64,000 nucleotides of DNA, taken from contig NZ_JAGYPJ010000001.1 of NCBI RefSeq assembly GCF_018343695.1, positions 569,001-633,000 on the forward strand, written 5' to 3'. This DNA is from Lederbergia citrisecunda (lineage in GTDB: Bacteria; Bacillota; Bacilli; Bacillales; Bacillaceae_C). The notes below the pieces were generated by a model that made no database searches, had not been told where the DNA came from, and was given only the letters and a program-made list of their open reading frames with translations. Shown piece after piece: positions 41,361 through 50,899 of the stretch. The translations under genes and the position numbers were made by a program. Numbering within the stretch: position 1 is the stretch's first letter; every line of letters begins with the position of its first letter.

Positions 41361-44009
41361 TTGTTCAACATTAGTGACGTTCGTTGTGAGTACAAGAAAA
41401 ATCCTATTGGAATTGATGTCGTCAGGCCAAGAATTAGCTGGAAATTAGAATCTGATCATAGGGGTGTAGTTCAGTCATCCTATCAAATTCAAGTTGCAGA
41501 GGACCAAGATTTTGTTAGACAGGTTTGGGATTCTGAGGAAGTGAAATCCGATCAGAGTATCCATATTGAAATCAAGGACGTACAAGTTACACCTCGTACG
41601 CGTTACTATTATCGTGTACAAGCTTGGAATCAGCATGGGGAAGGAACTGGTTGGTCAGAAACATCTTTTTGGGAAACAGGATTACTAAATAAGAACGAAT
41701 GGTCTGCTGAATGGATTAGCTCACCAAGTGATTTGGAATTAATGGATGGAACTCAAAGTCCAATTTTACATCGAAACTTTAGCTTAAATGCACCAGTATC
41801 ATCGGCGCGTATTTATGCAACCGCATTAGGAATCTATAATCTACAATTAAATGGAGAAAAAATAGGGGATGCTTATTTTACCCCGGGTTGGACGAATTAT
41901 AATGAAAGGCTACAATATCAAACATATGATGTTACTGCCTTGCTTCGTTCAGGAAACAATGACATCGAAGCTATGATAGGAAACGGTTGGTATAAAGGGG
42001 AACTTGCTTGGTCTGGAGCACATTCTCATTATGGGAACCGTCTTGCATTTCTTTTTCAAATGCACGTTGTATTAAATGATGGGACGGAAATAATTATTCG
42101 TTCAGACAATCAATGGCAGGCAGCGGCAAGTCCAATCCTCATGTCAGAGATTTATCATGGTGAAACTTACGATGCTCGACTAGAACAGAAGGAAAAGACT
42201 TGGAAGCAAGTCGAAGTTATTTCCTATACAAAAGATATTCTTGTTGCCCAAGAAAACGATCATGTTCGCAAAATCGAAGAAATTAAACCAATTGCACTGA
42301 GTACAACTCCAAAAGATGAAGTTGTACTTGATATGGGGCAAAATATGGTAGGCTGGCTTCGATTTTCTGTACAAGGAGACGCTGGTCAAGAGGTAAAGTT
42401 AATCCACGCTGAAGTACTGAATAAAGACGGAAACTTCTATATGGATAATATCCGTACAGCTAAACAGACGAATCAATATATTTTAAAGGGCGGAGAAAAA
42501 GAGATATTTGAACCTCATTTTACGTTTCAAGGATTCCGTTATGTTCAGTTGATTGGATTTACCGCGGATCAACTCCATTTAGATAACTTCACGGGAGTTG
42601 TCCTTCATTCTGATATGGAGCCAACGGGCAGCTTTGAATGTTCTGACCCAATGATTAATCAGCTGCAACATAATATTTTATGGGGATTAAAAGGAAACTT
42701 CCTTGATGTGCCAACGGATTGTCCGCAACGTGACGAAAGGCTTGGATGGACAGGAGATGCGCAAATGTTCATCAGAACGTCCACATTTTTAATGAATGTT
42801 GTCCCATTTTTTACGAAATGGTTAAGAGATTTAGAGAGCGATCAAGCTGAAGATGGTGGAGTTCCTTTCGTCGTACCAAATGTTCTTGGAAAAGAAGGGA
42901 TGGGAGAATTTCCGCCTCCATTTAGTTCAGCTGCTTGGGGAGATGCGACTGTCATTTGTCCGTGGACTATTTATCTCGTATATGGTGACGAGAGATTACT
43001 AGAAGAACAGTATGAAAGTATGAAAGCATGGGTTGAGTATATTCGCAGGCAAGGAGAAAACGAATTTCTATGGAATACAGGCTTCCATTTCGGAGATTGG
43101 CTTGCTCTTGATTCAAAGCCGGATAGTTATGTTGGTGCTACTGATCGGGACTATATCGCAACTGCTTTTTATGCATATTCTACATCCTTGCTTCAAAAAA
43201 CAGCCACGATTCTTGAAAAGGTTAAGGATGCAGAAAAATATGCTGAGCTTCACTCTAATATTGTAAAGGCTTTTAATGAGGAGTTTGTAACACCTGCTGG
43301 TCGTCTTTCAGTTCCAACACAAACAGCTCAATTACTAGCTTTAATGTTTGAATTAGTAGAAGGAAGAGCAAAGGACCGTGCAGTTGAGAAGTTAATGGAA
43401 TTATTGAAAGAGAGTAATTTCCATCTGACTACTGGTTTTGTCGGAACGCCTTACTTAAACCATGTATTAAGTGAGAACGGTCAAAATGAAGCTGCATATA
43501 AACTGTTATTCCAAAAGGATTATCCATCTTGGTTGTACCAAGTAACAAAAGGTGCCACCACGATTTGGGAGCATTGGGATGGAATAAAAGAAGACGGCAG
43601 TTTTTGGAGTGCTGATATGAACTCCTTTAACCATTATGCTTATGGAGCAATAGGAGATTGGTTGTACCGTAAAGTAGTAGGAATTGATATGGATGAACAA
43701 CACCCTGCTTACAAGAAGAGCATCATAAAGCCGCTTCCAGGTAAAGGATTAACGTATGCTAAAGGAAAGCTTGAAACGATGTATGGAACGATAGCATCGA
43801 GTTGGACTAAGCGTGACGACGGCACAATGGAATTTGAAGTGACGATTCCAACTAATACATCAGCTGAAATTATTCTTCCTAATGCTTCACGTAAACAAAT
43901 CCTAGAGAGTAATTATCCTTTAAAGCAATCTAATGAGCTTTCAGTAACTGATTGTAATAATGAGGTAAAAGTTTTAGTGGGCTCAGGGAGTTATCGATTT
44001 ACGTATTAG
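41361..44009 (+). CDS. Alpha-L-rhamnosidase, GH78
   Basis: 882 residues, TTG start after ATGGAGGGAG. N-terminal Ig-like domain (residues 1-105), rhamnosidase beta-sandwich domains to about 330, a jelly-roll segment (330-430), then the (alpha/alpha)6 barrel. The catalytic region VPTDCPQRDERLGWTGDAQMF (about 449-470) carries the conserved acidic residues, with a second glutamate in TIWEHWDG (about 737). No signal peptide, hence an intracellular enzyme that removes terminal rhamnose from imported glycosides. Confidence 0.92.
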   Translation: MFNISDVRCEYKKNPIGIDVVRPRISWKLESDHRGVVQSSYQIQVAEDQDFVRQVWDSEEVKSDQSIHIEIKDVQVTPRTRYYYRVQAWNQHGEGTGWSETSFWETGLLNKNEWSAEWISSPSDLELMDGTQSPILHRNFSLNAPVSSARIYATALGIYNLQLNGEKIGDAYFTPGWTNYNERLQYQTYDVTALLRSGNNDIEAMIGNGWYKGELAWSGAHSHYGNRLAFLFQMHVVLNDGTEIIIRSDNQWQAAASPILMSEIYHGETYDARLEQKEKTWKQVEVISYTKDILVAQENDHVRKIEEIKPIALSTTPKDEVVLDMGQNMVGWLRFSVQGDAGQEVKLIHAEVLNKDGNFYMDNIRTAKQTNQYILKGGEKEIFEPHFTFQGFRYVQLIGFTADQLHLDNFTGVVLHSDMEPTGSFECSDPMINQLQHNILWGLKGNFLDVPTDCPQRDERLGWTGDAQMFIRTSTFLMNVVPFFTKWLRDLESDQAEDGGVPFVVPNVLGKEGMGEFPPPFSSAAWGDATVICPWTIYLVYGDERLLEEQYESMKAWVEYIRRQGENEFLWNTGFHFGDWLALDSKPDSYVGATDRDYIATAFYAYSTSLLQKTATILEKVKDAEKYAELHSNIVKAFNEEFVTPAGRLSVPTQTAQLLALMFELVEGRAKDRAVEKLMELLKESNFHLTTGFVGTPYLNHVLSENGQNEAAYKLLFQKDYPSWLYQVTKGATTIWEHWDGIKEDGSFWSADMNSFNHYAYGAIGDWLYRKVVGIDMDEQHPAYKKSIIKPLPGKGLTYAKGKLETMYGTIASSWTKRDDGTMEFEVTIPTNTSAEIILPNASRKQILESNYPLKQSNELSVTDCNNEVKVLVGSGSYRFTY

Positions 44010-44028
44010 TAAATAAAAAATAAATAGT

Positions 44029-44154
44029 GGCCAGTAAAACCAATTGTACGGCTAGTAAATTGGATTGAATGGCCAGTAAACTGAAGTGAGCGGCCAGTAA
44101 ACTGAAGTAGATGGCTTGTAATCCAAAGTACGCGGCCAGTAAATTGAAAAACCA
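44029..44154. repeat. Six tandem copies of a 21-bp GGCCAGTAAA repeat
   Basis: GGCCAGTAAA or variants start at 44029, 44050, 44071, 44092, 44113 and 44134, exactly 21 bp apart. Copies diverge outside the core (e.g. CTGAAGTGAGC, CTGAAGTAGAT). There are no unique spacers, so it is not CRISPR. It follows the rhamnosidase stop by 20 bp and is not translated in a supported frame. Confidence 0.75.
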
Positions 44155-44160
44155 GGAAAA

Positions 44161-44196
44161 ACAGATAGAGAATCCTATATGCTCTATCTGTTTTTT
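44161..44196 (+). terminator. Rhamnosidase terminator
   Basis: ACAGATAGAG/CTCTATCTGT, loop of 11 nt, six Ts. Confidence 0.85.
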
Positions 44197-44301
44197 ACAG
44201 AAGACATAAGAAAATTTTAAAATTTTAAAGGACTTTAAAGATTTGTAGAAAATTAATATAATATGGAGATTTTTATTTTTAATTAAGTTGGAGGTAAAGC
44301 G

Positions 44302-45432
44302 ATGAGAAAAGTTAAAGTCGGTGTAATCGGCTGCGGTATGATCAGTGCAATATATCTTAAAAATTGCACTCAGGTTTTTAATAATGTTTTAGACGTTGTT
44401 GCAGTTGCGGACTTAGTTCCGGAGTTAGCAGCAAAACGTGCAGAGGAGTTTAATGTTCCTACTTCATGTTCAGTAGAAGAATTGTTGGCGAATCCTGAAG
44501 TAGAGATTGTCCTAAATTTAACGGCTCCGGTAGCTCATGCATCTGTGAATTTGCAAGCGCTTAACGCAGGGAAACATGTATATACAGAAAAGCCGTTTGC
44601 CCTTAATCGTGAAGATGCTGATGAGGTTCTGAATCTAGCAGAATCAAAAGGTTTACTTGTAGGCTGTGCGCCTGACACATTTTTAGGAGCGAGTATTCAA
44701 ACTTGTCTAAAGCTAATTGAAGATGGAGAAATTGGGCAACCGTATGCAGCAAATGCATCTATTATTATGGGAAATGCAGCGGACGGTATGCACCCTAATT
44801 TTCAAAACTTCCTAAAGCTCGGTGGGGATCCCATTATGGATATGGGGCCGTACTATTTAACAGCGCTAGTAGCAATGCTGGGACCTGTAAAGAGAGTAAC
44901 AGGTTCTGCACAAAAACTTCATGAAGAAGTTACGATTACGAATGAAAAGTCACCACGCTTCGGAGAAACATTCCCTGTTGAAGCACCAACAAATGTGGCA
45001 GCAACTTTAGATTTTCATAGTGGCGTAGTAGCAAATGTTCAAGCAACTAAAGAAAGTTTTGGATATCGCCCAAGACTAGAAATATTTGGAACGAAAGGTA
45101 ATTTGACCGTGCCAGATCCGAACTTTTTTGGACCTATCCAAGGATTTATCGGGGATATAACGATTCAATATCCAAATTTTGAAACAAAAACAATTCCGCT
45201 TACCCACGGTTTTAATGAAGATAGTAGGGGGATCGGAGTTGCCGATATGGCTTATGCCATACAATCAGGTAGAAAACATCGGGCAAGTGGTCAATTAGCC
45301 AGACATATATTGGATATTTCCTTAGGTATTTTCGAAGCATCAGAGAGCGAAAAACACGTTCATATTCAATCAACAATTGACCGTCCTGCTGCATTACCAC
45401 TCGGTCTTAAAGATAATTTGCTAGATAAATAA
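44302..45432 (+). CDS. Gfo/Idh/MocA family NAD(P)-dependent sugar oxidoreductase (1)
   Basis: 376 residues, ATG after TGGAGG. N-terminal Rossmann motif VGVIGCGMISAIYL, then the family EKPFALN motif (about 92-98) with the catalytic-site lysine, and MDMGPYYLTALVAMLGP where a family member commonly has GG(G)..D..H. The substrate-binding domain follows. The family oxidises or reduces sugars and glycosides. Beside GH78 and a sugar isomerase it may act in 3-keto-glycoside cleavage; that is inference. Confidence 0.85.
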   Translation: MRKVKVGVIGCGMISAIYLKNCTQVFNNVLDVVAVADLVPELAAKRAEEFNVPTSCSVEELLANPEVEIVLNLTAPVAHASVNLQALNAGKHVYTEKPFALNREDADEVLNLAESKGLLVGCAPDTFLGASIQTCLKLIEDGEIGQPYAANASIIMGNAADGMHPNFQNFLKLGGDPIMDMGPYYLTALVAMLGPVKRVTGSAQKLHEEVTITNEKSPRFGETFPVEAPTNVAATLDFHSGVVANVQATKESFGYRPRLEIFGTKGNLTVPDPNFFGPIQGFIGDITIQYPNFETKTIPLTHGFNEDSRGIGVADMAYAIQSGRKHRASGQLARHILDISLGIFEASESEKHVHIQSTIDRPAALPLGLKDNLLDK

Positions 45433-45470
45433 AATAGTATATTAAAAACTTTGGAAGGAAGGTTTATTGT

Positions 45471-46292
45471 ATGAAAAAGTTTCCTATAGGCGTTCAACCA
45501 TACACCATTCGTGAGGCTATGAGTAAAGATTATATAGGGTCTATTAAAAAGGTTGCAGAAATTGGTTATAAAGGAATTGAACTTGGTTTGCCGCCGGAAG
45601 GTATGACAATTCAAGAGCAAAAATCACTTTTAGATGGTTTAGGCCTAAAGGTTATCGGTACACATGCTGGATTCGATACATTGGATTTTGAAGTAGATAA
45701 AATTGCGGATTATCTTGAAGAAATGAATGCCGAAAAATTTGTTGCGATATCTATGATTTTCAAATCCAAAGAAGATGTATTGGAAAAAGCGAAAAAAATG
45801 AATGAGGTCGGAGAACGGTTCCGTCAACGTGGAGTTACGTTCCTATACCATAATCACCATTGGGAATTCTTTAAAGTAGATGGGGAATACGTCTTAGATA
45901 TTTTACTGCGTGAAACAGACCCAGAGCTTGTGCAAACTGAATTAGATACATATTGGATTAGAAGAGGAGGGGAAGATCCAGTTCAATACCTTCGAAATGT
46001 AAAAAATCGTGCCCCACTTCTTCATATTAAGGATATGAAAGCAGGCGGAGAGGATATTTCTAAAGGGTTTGGCGAAGGTATTTTAGATTTAAAAGAACTT
46101 TTTGCTCAAGGAGTGAAGGAACCATTTGCAGAAATTGGTGAAGGGATACTTGATTTCAAAGAGATCGCCAATGTAGCGGAGGAAATCGGCACGAAATGGT
46201 TAATCGTTGAGCAAGATGAGAGTGATAGAGATCCATTTGAAAGCTTGAAAATAAGTTACGATAATCTTATAAAACTTGGTTTAGTTGAATAG
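45471..46292 (+). CDS. Sugar phosphate isomerase/epimerase-type TIM barrel
   Basis: 273 residues, ATG after GGAAGG. Xylose isomerase-like TIM barrel: IGVQPYTIREAM, GYKGIELGLPPEGM (metal-binding Glu), YHNHHWEF, QTELDTYWIRRGGEDPVQYL (Glu, Asp), HIKDMK, and a final EIGEGILDFKEI...LIVEQDE. Metal ligands are present. Such proteins, paired with Gfo/Idh/MocA oxidoreductases, isomerise sugars or cleave 3-keto-glycosides. Coupled gene, 39 bp after the oxidoreductase. Confidence 0.82.
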   Translation: MKKFPIGVQPYTIREAMSKDYIGSIKKVAEIGYKGIELGLPPEGMTIQEQKSLLDGLGLKVIGTHAGFDTLDFEVDKIADYLEEMNAEKFVAISMIFKSKEDVLEKAKKMNEVGERFRQRGVTFLYHNHHWEFFKVDGEYVLDILLRETDPELVQTELDTYWIRRGGEDPVQYLRNVKNRAPLLHIKDMKAGGEDISKGFGEGILDLKELFAQGVKEPFAEIGEGILDFKEIANVAEEIGTKWLIVEQDESDRDPFESLKISYDNLIKLGLVE

Positions 46293-46335
46293 GCAGGTAA
46301 TCCAAATAACTTAAAGGCCTTGTTAAATTCACTGT

Positions 46336-46461
46336 GATTTTTCCATTGTTTGAGCGGAAGGCTCGTGACTCCTAGGAGAAAAACGGGTCAAATGAGACCC
46401 CGGAGGCACACGGTGGTGAGGAGTCTCCATAGCCGCCCGGCACACTGGAGCGAAAATCAAC
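46336..46461. repeat. Dispersed Bacillaceae-type palindromic repeat (full copy)
   Basis: About 125 bp with GATTTT...AAAATC ends and internal motifs GAGCGGAAGGCTCGTGACTCC, GAGACCCCGGAGGC, GAGGAGTCTCC and GGAGCGAAAATCAAC, which pair into a long hairpin (GACTCCT with AGGAGTC). I know this motif set from many Bacillus intergenic regions; no official name or function is claimed. Confidence 0.6.
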
Positions 46462-46501
46462 TTACAAGTTTAACAGAGCTACTTTAAAAAGGGGTATATT
46501 T

Positions 46502-48739
46502 ATGTCTACTAAATATGTAAAAAATGAAGGTGGACCTACACTTGGATATTCAACAGAATCTGGAGTAGGGATAATTGAAATAGATGGAAAATATTTTAAA
46601 GATTTAAATAAAGATGGAAAACTTGATAAATATGAAGATTGGCGTCTTTCGCCTGAAGAACGGGCACAAGATTTGGCTTCCAAAATGTCGATTGAACAAA
46701 TCGCGGGATTAATGCTATATAGTAGCCATCAGGCCATTCCAGCATCAAAAGGCTTTTTCCCTGGAACATTTGATGGTAAACCATTTGATGAAAGCGGTGC
46801 GGAACCTTCTGATTTATCTGATCAACAAAAGGATTTTCTCATTAACGATGATTTACGTCACGTATTGATTACGACAGTGGAAAGTCCTGAAGTTGCAGCT
46901 AAATGGAATAATAATGCTCAAGCTCTTGTAGAAGGGATTGGACTAGGAATCCCAATCAATAATAGCTCGGATCCACGGCATGCTTCAGTTGCAAGTGCTG
47001 AATTTAATGCTGGTGCCGGTGGTGCTATTTCGATGTGGCCTGAAACACTTGGACTTGCTGCAACATTCGATCCAGAGATTGTAAAAGAATTTGGAGAAAT
47101 CGCTTCGAAGGAATATCGTGCTCTTGGAATCGCAACAGCATTATCCCCGCAAATTGATCTTGCCACAGATCCAAGATGGATGAGATTCAATGGAACGTTT
47201 GGGGAGGATCCAAAACTTACTACGGATTTGGCACGTTCATATGTTGATGGCTTCCAAACATCAGATGGAGAAAATGAAATTAAGGATGGATGGGGCTACG
47301 ATAGTGTAAACGCGATGGTTAAACATTGGCCTGGCGGGGGATCTGGCGAAGCTGGCAGAGATGCTCACTGGGGCTACGGGAAATACGCGGTTTATCCAGG
47401 AGATAATTTCAATGAACATTTAATTCCGTTCACAGAAGGCGCCTTCAAATTATCTGGTAAAACAAAGATGGCATCAGCTGTTATGCCTTACTACACGATT
47501 TCATATAATCAAGACGAGGAAAACAATGAAAATGTTGGGAATTCATATAATAAATACATCATTCAAACTCTACTTCGTCAAAAATACGGTTATGATGGCG
47601 TTGTTTGTACAGATTGGATGATAACAGCAGATGAACCTGAGTCGGTAGATATTTTTGCCGGAAAGTCTTGGGGTGTAGAACACTTAAGTGTGGCAGAACG
47701 CCATTATAAAGTATTAATGGCTGGTGTTGATCAGTTTGGTGGGAATAATGAAGCAGGACCTATTATTGAAGCATATCAAATGGGAGTAGAAGAATACGGC
47801 GAGGAGTATATGCGAAAGCGTTTTGAAGAGTCGGCTGTTCGACTTCTATTAAATATTTTTAGATTAGGACTCTTTGAAAATCCGTATTTAGTTTCTGAAA
47901 AAAGTGCAGAGATAGTTGGTAATGCTAATTTCATGAAAAAGGGATATGAAGCACAACTAAAATCCCTTGTTTTATTAAAAAATCAAGAAAATTTGTTACC
48001 AATTCAAAAAGGGAAGACTGTTTATATTCCTCAGAGATATATCGCTGAGGGCAGAAGCTGGTTTGGACATGTCATACCTGAAAGATTGGAATATCCAATA
48101 AATATAGATATCGTAAAAAATTATTATAATGTTACGGATAATCCTGATGAAGCAGACTTTGCGATTGTTGCAATCTCAAATCCAGAAGGAGCTGGCTTCA
48201 GTAGGGAGGATTTAGAAGCAGGAGAAACTGGTTATGTTCCAATTAGCTTGCAATACAAGCCTTATAAAGCGGAGCATGCAAGAGAACAAAGTATTACAGG
48301 TGATTCGCGAGAGGTTCTTGACAGAAATTACCGTAATAAGATGTTCATTCCACCAAATACGACAGACCTTGATTTGGTCTTAGAGACGAAGAAAGCAATG
48401 AAAGGAAAACCAGTCATTGTCTCGATTCTACTTTCAAAACCTGCTGTAGTTGAAGAATTTGAAAAAGATGTAAATGCGATTATTTCGAATTTTGGTGTTC
48501 AGGATCAAGCGTTACTAGACATCATCAGTGGAAAAAGTGAACCCTCAGGACTTCTTCCTATGCAAATGCCAGCAAACATGAAAACGGTTGAAGAACAATT
48601 TGAAGATGTTCCACATGATATGGAATGCCATATCGATTCTGAAGGAAACACATATGATTTTGCTTTCGGACTTAACTGGCAAGGAGTTATACATGATAAT
48701 CGAACGGAAAGATATAAAAAGGCAAAACTAGAAAAGTAG
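46502..48739 (+). CDS. Beta-glucosidase-type glycoside hydrolase, GH3
   Basis: 745 residues, ATG after AAGGGG. N-terminal DLNKDGKLDKYEDWR resembles a calcium loop. The GH3 TIM barrel runs from about 55 to 400 with GTFGEDPKLTTDLARSYVDGFQ, KHWPGGG and the nucleophile in VVCTDWM (Asp about 369). The C-terminal domain begins near 480. No signal peptide. It would remove glucose (or a related sugar) after the rhamnosidase. Confidence 0.88.
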   Translation: MSTKYVKNEGGPTLGYSTESGVGIIEIDGKYFKDLNKDGKLDKYEDWRLSPEERAQDLASKMSIEQIAGLMLYSSHQAIPASKGFFPGTFDGKPFDESGAEPSDLSDQQKDFLINDDLRHVLITTVESPEVAAKWNNNAQALVEGIGLGIPINNSSDPRHASVASAEFNAGAGGAISMWPETLGLAATFDPEIVKEFGEIASKEYRALGIATALSPQIDLATDPRWMRFNGTFGEDPKLTTDLARSYVDGFQTSDGENEIKDGWGYDSVNAMVKHWPGGGSGEAGRDAHWGYGKYAVYPGDNFNEHLIPFTEGAFKLSGKTKMASAVMPYYTISYNQDEENNENVGNSYNKYIIQTLLRQKYGYDGVVCTDWMITADEPESVDIFAGKSWGVEHLSVAERHYKVLMAGVDQFGGNNEAGPIIEAYQMGVEEYGEEYMRKRFEESAVRLLLNIFRLGLFENPYLVSEKSAEIVGNANFMKKGYEAQLKSLVLLKNQENLLPIQKGKTVYIPQRYIAEGRSWFGHVIPERLEYPINIDIVKNYYNVTDNPDEADFAIVAISNPEGAGFSREDLEAGETGYVPISLQYKPYKAEHAREQSITGDSREVLDRNYRNKMFIPPNTTDLDLVLETKKAMKGKPVIVSILLSKPAVVEEFEKDVNAIISNFGVQDQALLDIISGKSEPSGLLPMQMPANMKTVEEQFEDVPHDMECHIDSEGNTYDFAFGLNWQGVIHDNRTERYKKAKLEK

Positions 48740-48760
48740 GATTAGAGTAGGAGGATTAGA

Positions 48761-49558
48761 ATGGCACTTATCCAATTAAGCTTTAAATCAAAAGCTCTGT
48801 TAATGCAAACATCCGTAAATATAATATTGCCGATGGGTATGAATCGCATCGACTTTGAAACGATGAATGACTTAAGCTATGAACATAAAAAGTTCCCAGT
48901 TCTCTATTTATTGCATGGTGCAACAGATGATCATTCATGCTGGCTTCGTCTTTCATCTATCGAACGTTATGCTGAAGATAAGGGAATCGCTGTTGTCATG
49001 CCAAATGCCGATATGAGCGCCTATAGTGATATGGTACATGGGCATAAATATTGGACATATATTAGCGAAGAGCTTCCTCAATTTATTCAAGCTGCATTTC
49101 CAATATCAGATAGGAGAGAGGATACGTTTGCGGCAGGTTTATCAATGGGTGGCTATGGAGCATTCAAGCTAGCACTAAGACATCCAGAGCGATTTGCCGC
49201 TGCAGCTTCCTTATCAGGGGCAGTGGATTTAGTCGGTTCTCTTAAAAAAGGGGAAAGAGGCTTATTTGATAATGTATTTGGCGATCCTGAAAAAGTAGAT
49301 AATAGTGAAAATGATATTTTCTTTTTAACTAAAAGATTGTCTGAAAGTACCGGATTAAAGCCTAAACTATTTCTTGCATGTGGGACGGAAGATTTTCTGT
49401 ACGAGGATAATGTGAAATTTAGAGATTACGCAGCTGAACTAGATGTTGAACTAACATACGAAGAAGGTCCCGGTGGACATGAATGGCAATATTGGGATAC
49501 AAATATTCAGAGAGTATTAGACTGGCTACCTCTAAATATTAACAAGGTTCTATCATAA
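48761..49558 (+). CDS. Esterase of the EstA/feruloyl esterase-like family
   Basis: 265 residues, ATG after AGGAGG. Alpha/beta hydrolase: FPVLYLLHGATDDHSCW (oxyanion), nucleophile Ser in AAGLSMGGYGAFKLAL (about 128), Asp in ACGTEDFLYEDN (about 207), His in GGHEWQYWD (about 238). This group includes tributyrin esterase and S-formylglutathione hydrolase-like enzymes. In this cluster it may deacylate plant glycosides. Confidence 0.82.
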   Translation: MALIQLSFKSKALLMQTSVNIILPMGMNRIDFETMNDLSYEHKKFPVLYLLHGATDDHSCWLRLSSIERYAEDKGIAVVMPNADMSAYSDMVHGHKYWTYISEELPQFIQAAFPISDRREDTFAAGLSMGGYGAFKLALRHPERFAAAASLSGAVDLVGSLKKGERGLFDNVFGDPEKVDNSENDIFFLTKRLSESTGLKPKLFLACGTEDFLYEDNVKFRDYAAELDVELTYEEGPGGHEWQYWDTNIQRVLDWLPLNINKVLS

Positions 49559-49563
49559 ATTTA

Positions 49564-49598
49564 GTAAATGAGGCAGCTTTAATGGCTGCCTCATTTAC
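49564..49598. terminator. Long perfect hairpin after the esterase gene
   Basis: 14-bp perfect arms (GTAAATGAGGCAGC and complement), 7-nt loop; no T-run beyond TTTACC. Probably a bidirectional or processing-type terminator. Confidence 0.6.
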
Positions 49599-49631
49599 CA
49601 ATGATAATTTGGATTGAGGATGATAATAATT

Positions 49632-50714
49632 ATGAAAAAATTAAAAGTAGGAATGATAGGACTTGGAGAAGTAGCACAAATCATTCATTTGCCAATCTTG
49701 CAAGCGCTGTCGCATAAATATGAACTAAGTGCCTTTTGTGATATATCCGAATCATTACTAACAAAACTCGGAGCAAAATATCAAGTTAATAATCTATATA
49801 CAGATGCAATCGAGTTAACGAAACAAGAGGATCTTGATTTAGTATTTGTCCTCAATAGTGATGAATACCATACCGATTGTGTAGTATCCGCTGCAGAAAA
49901 TAAGAAGCATGTATTTGTTGAAAAGCCGATGTGCTTAAATATGGAAGATGCTGATAAGATTATCGAAGCACGTAATAAAAATGGTATTCAAGTGATGGTT
50001 GGTTATATGCGTCGATTCGCACCAGCATTCATTCAAGGTGTAGAAGAAGTAAAGAAATTAGACAAAATCAATTATGCTAGAGTACGAGATATAATAGGAC
50101 AAAATCATTTATTTATAGAACAATCCCATGATGTACTTCGTTTTAATGATATAAGTGATGAAGCTACGAAAGATCGTGCAGCAAGAGCTAAAAAAATGGT
50201 TCATACTGCGGTTGGGAATGTTCCAAATGAAATCCAAAGTGCTTATCGACTATTGTGTGGTCTAAGCAGTCATGATTTATCTGCAATGAGAGAATTGATT
50301 GGATTTCCTATTCGTGTAGTATCAGCAACACAATGGAATGGTGGAAGTTTTTTAAGTGCTATTTTTGAATATGATGGTTTTTGTACGACCTTTGAAACAG
50401 GTGTAGATCGACTAAGAAGATTTGATGCTCATTTAGAGGTCTATTCAGATACGAAACAAATCAAAATTCAATACAATACACCATATATTCGTCAATTGCC
50501 TACTACTCTCTCCATTAAAGAAACAGTTGGTGAAGAATTGGAAGAAAAAATAATTAGACCTACATTCAAAGATGCTTATACAGAAGAACTAGAATATTTG
50601 TATGATGTTGTCATACATGGGAAAACACCAAAAACAACACCAGAAGATTTTAAAGAAGATCTCAAGCTTTTCAAAATGATTGTAGATGAACTTGTAAAAA
50701 CGAAAAACAATTAA
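49632..50714 (+). CDS. Gfo/Idh/MocA family oxidoreductase (2)
   Basis: 360 residues from ATG 49632 (GAGGATG upstream). Rossmann start VGMIGLGEVAQIIHLPIL, the EKPMCLN motif (about 96-102) and a conserved SSHDLSAMRELIG (the His of the family's D..H motif). The sequence differs clearly from oxidoreductase 1, so it is not a recent duplicate. Likely acts on a different sugar or position in the same pathway. Confidence 0.85.
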   Translation: MKKLKVGMIGLGEVAQIIHLPILQALSHKYELSAFCDISESLLTKLGAKYQVNNLYTDAIELTKQEDLDLVFVLNSDEYHTDCVVSAAENKKHVFVEKPMCLNMEDADKIIEARNKNGIQVMVGYMRRFAPAFIQGVEEVKKLDKINYARVRDIIGQNHLFIEQSHDVLRFNDISDEATKDRAARAKKMVHTAVGNVPNEIQSAYRLLCGLSSHDLSAMRELIGFPIRVVSATQWNGGSFLSAIFEYDGFCTTFETGVDRLRRFDAHLEVYSDTKQIKIQYNTPYIRQLPTTLSIKETVGEELEEKIIRPTFKDAYTEELEYLYDVVIHGKTPKTTPEDFKEDLKLFKMIVDELVKTKNN

Positions 50715-50729
50715 TAATGAGTATTTACA

Positions 50730-50765
50730 AACAATCCGAATGACGAAGGATTGTTTTCTTTTTTT
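50730..50765 (+). terminator. Terminator at the end of the glycoside cluster
   Basis: AACAATCC/GGATTGTT, loop of 10 nt, TTTCTTTTTTTC. Confidence 0.8.
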
Positions 50766-50834
50766 CAAAAATGATTATTCTAGTCAATATTGGTAAATCT
50801 GTAATAAAGGTGGAGCATTATTTCTATTTATTGT

Positions 50835-50842
50835 GCTATAAT
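50835..50842 (+). promoter_or_regulatory. Extended -10 promoter for the yhjE-like gene
   Basis: TGCTATAAT gives TG-N-TATAAT; no good -35. Confidence 0.4.
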
Positions 50843-50899
50843 TTACATGATTTTGATAGAGGGTACTCTTTATCCTTTCGAATGAATTGGGGAATGTCC

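Noticed and set aside
44029-44154. CRISPR array
   Set aside because: The 21-bp repeats are contiguous without unique spacers, and no cas genes are present.
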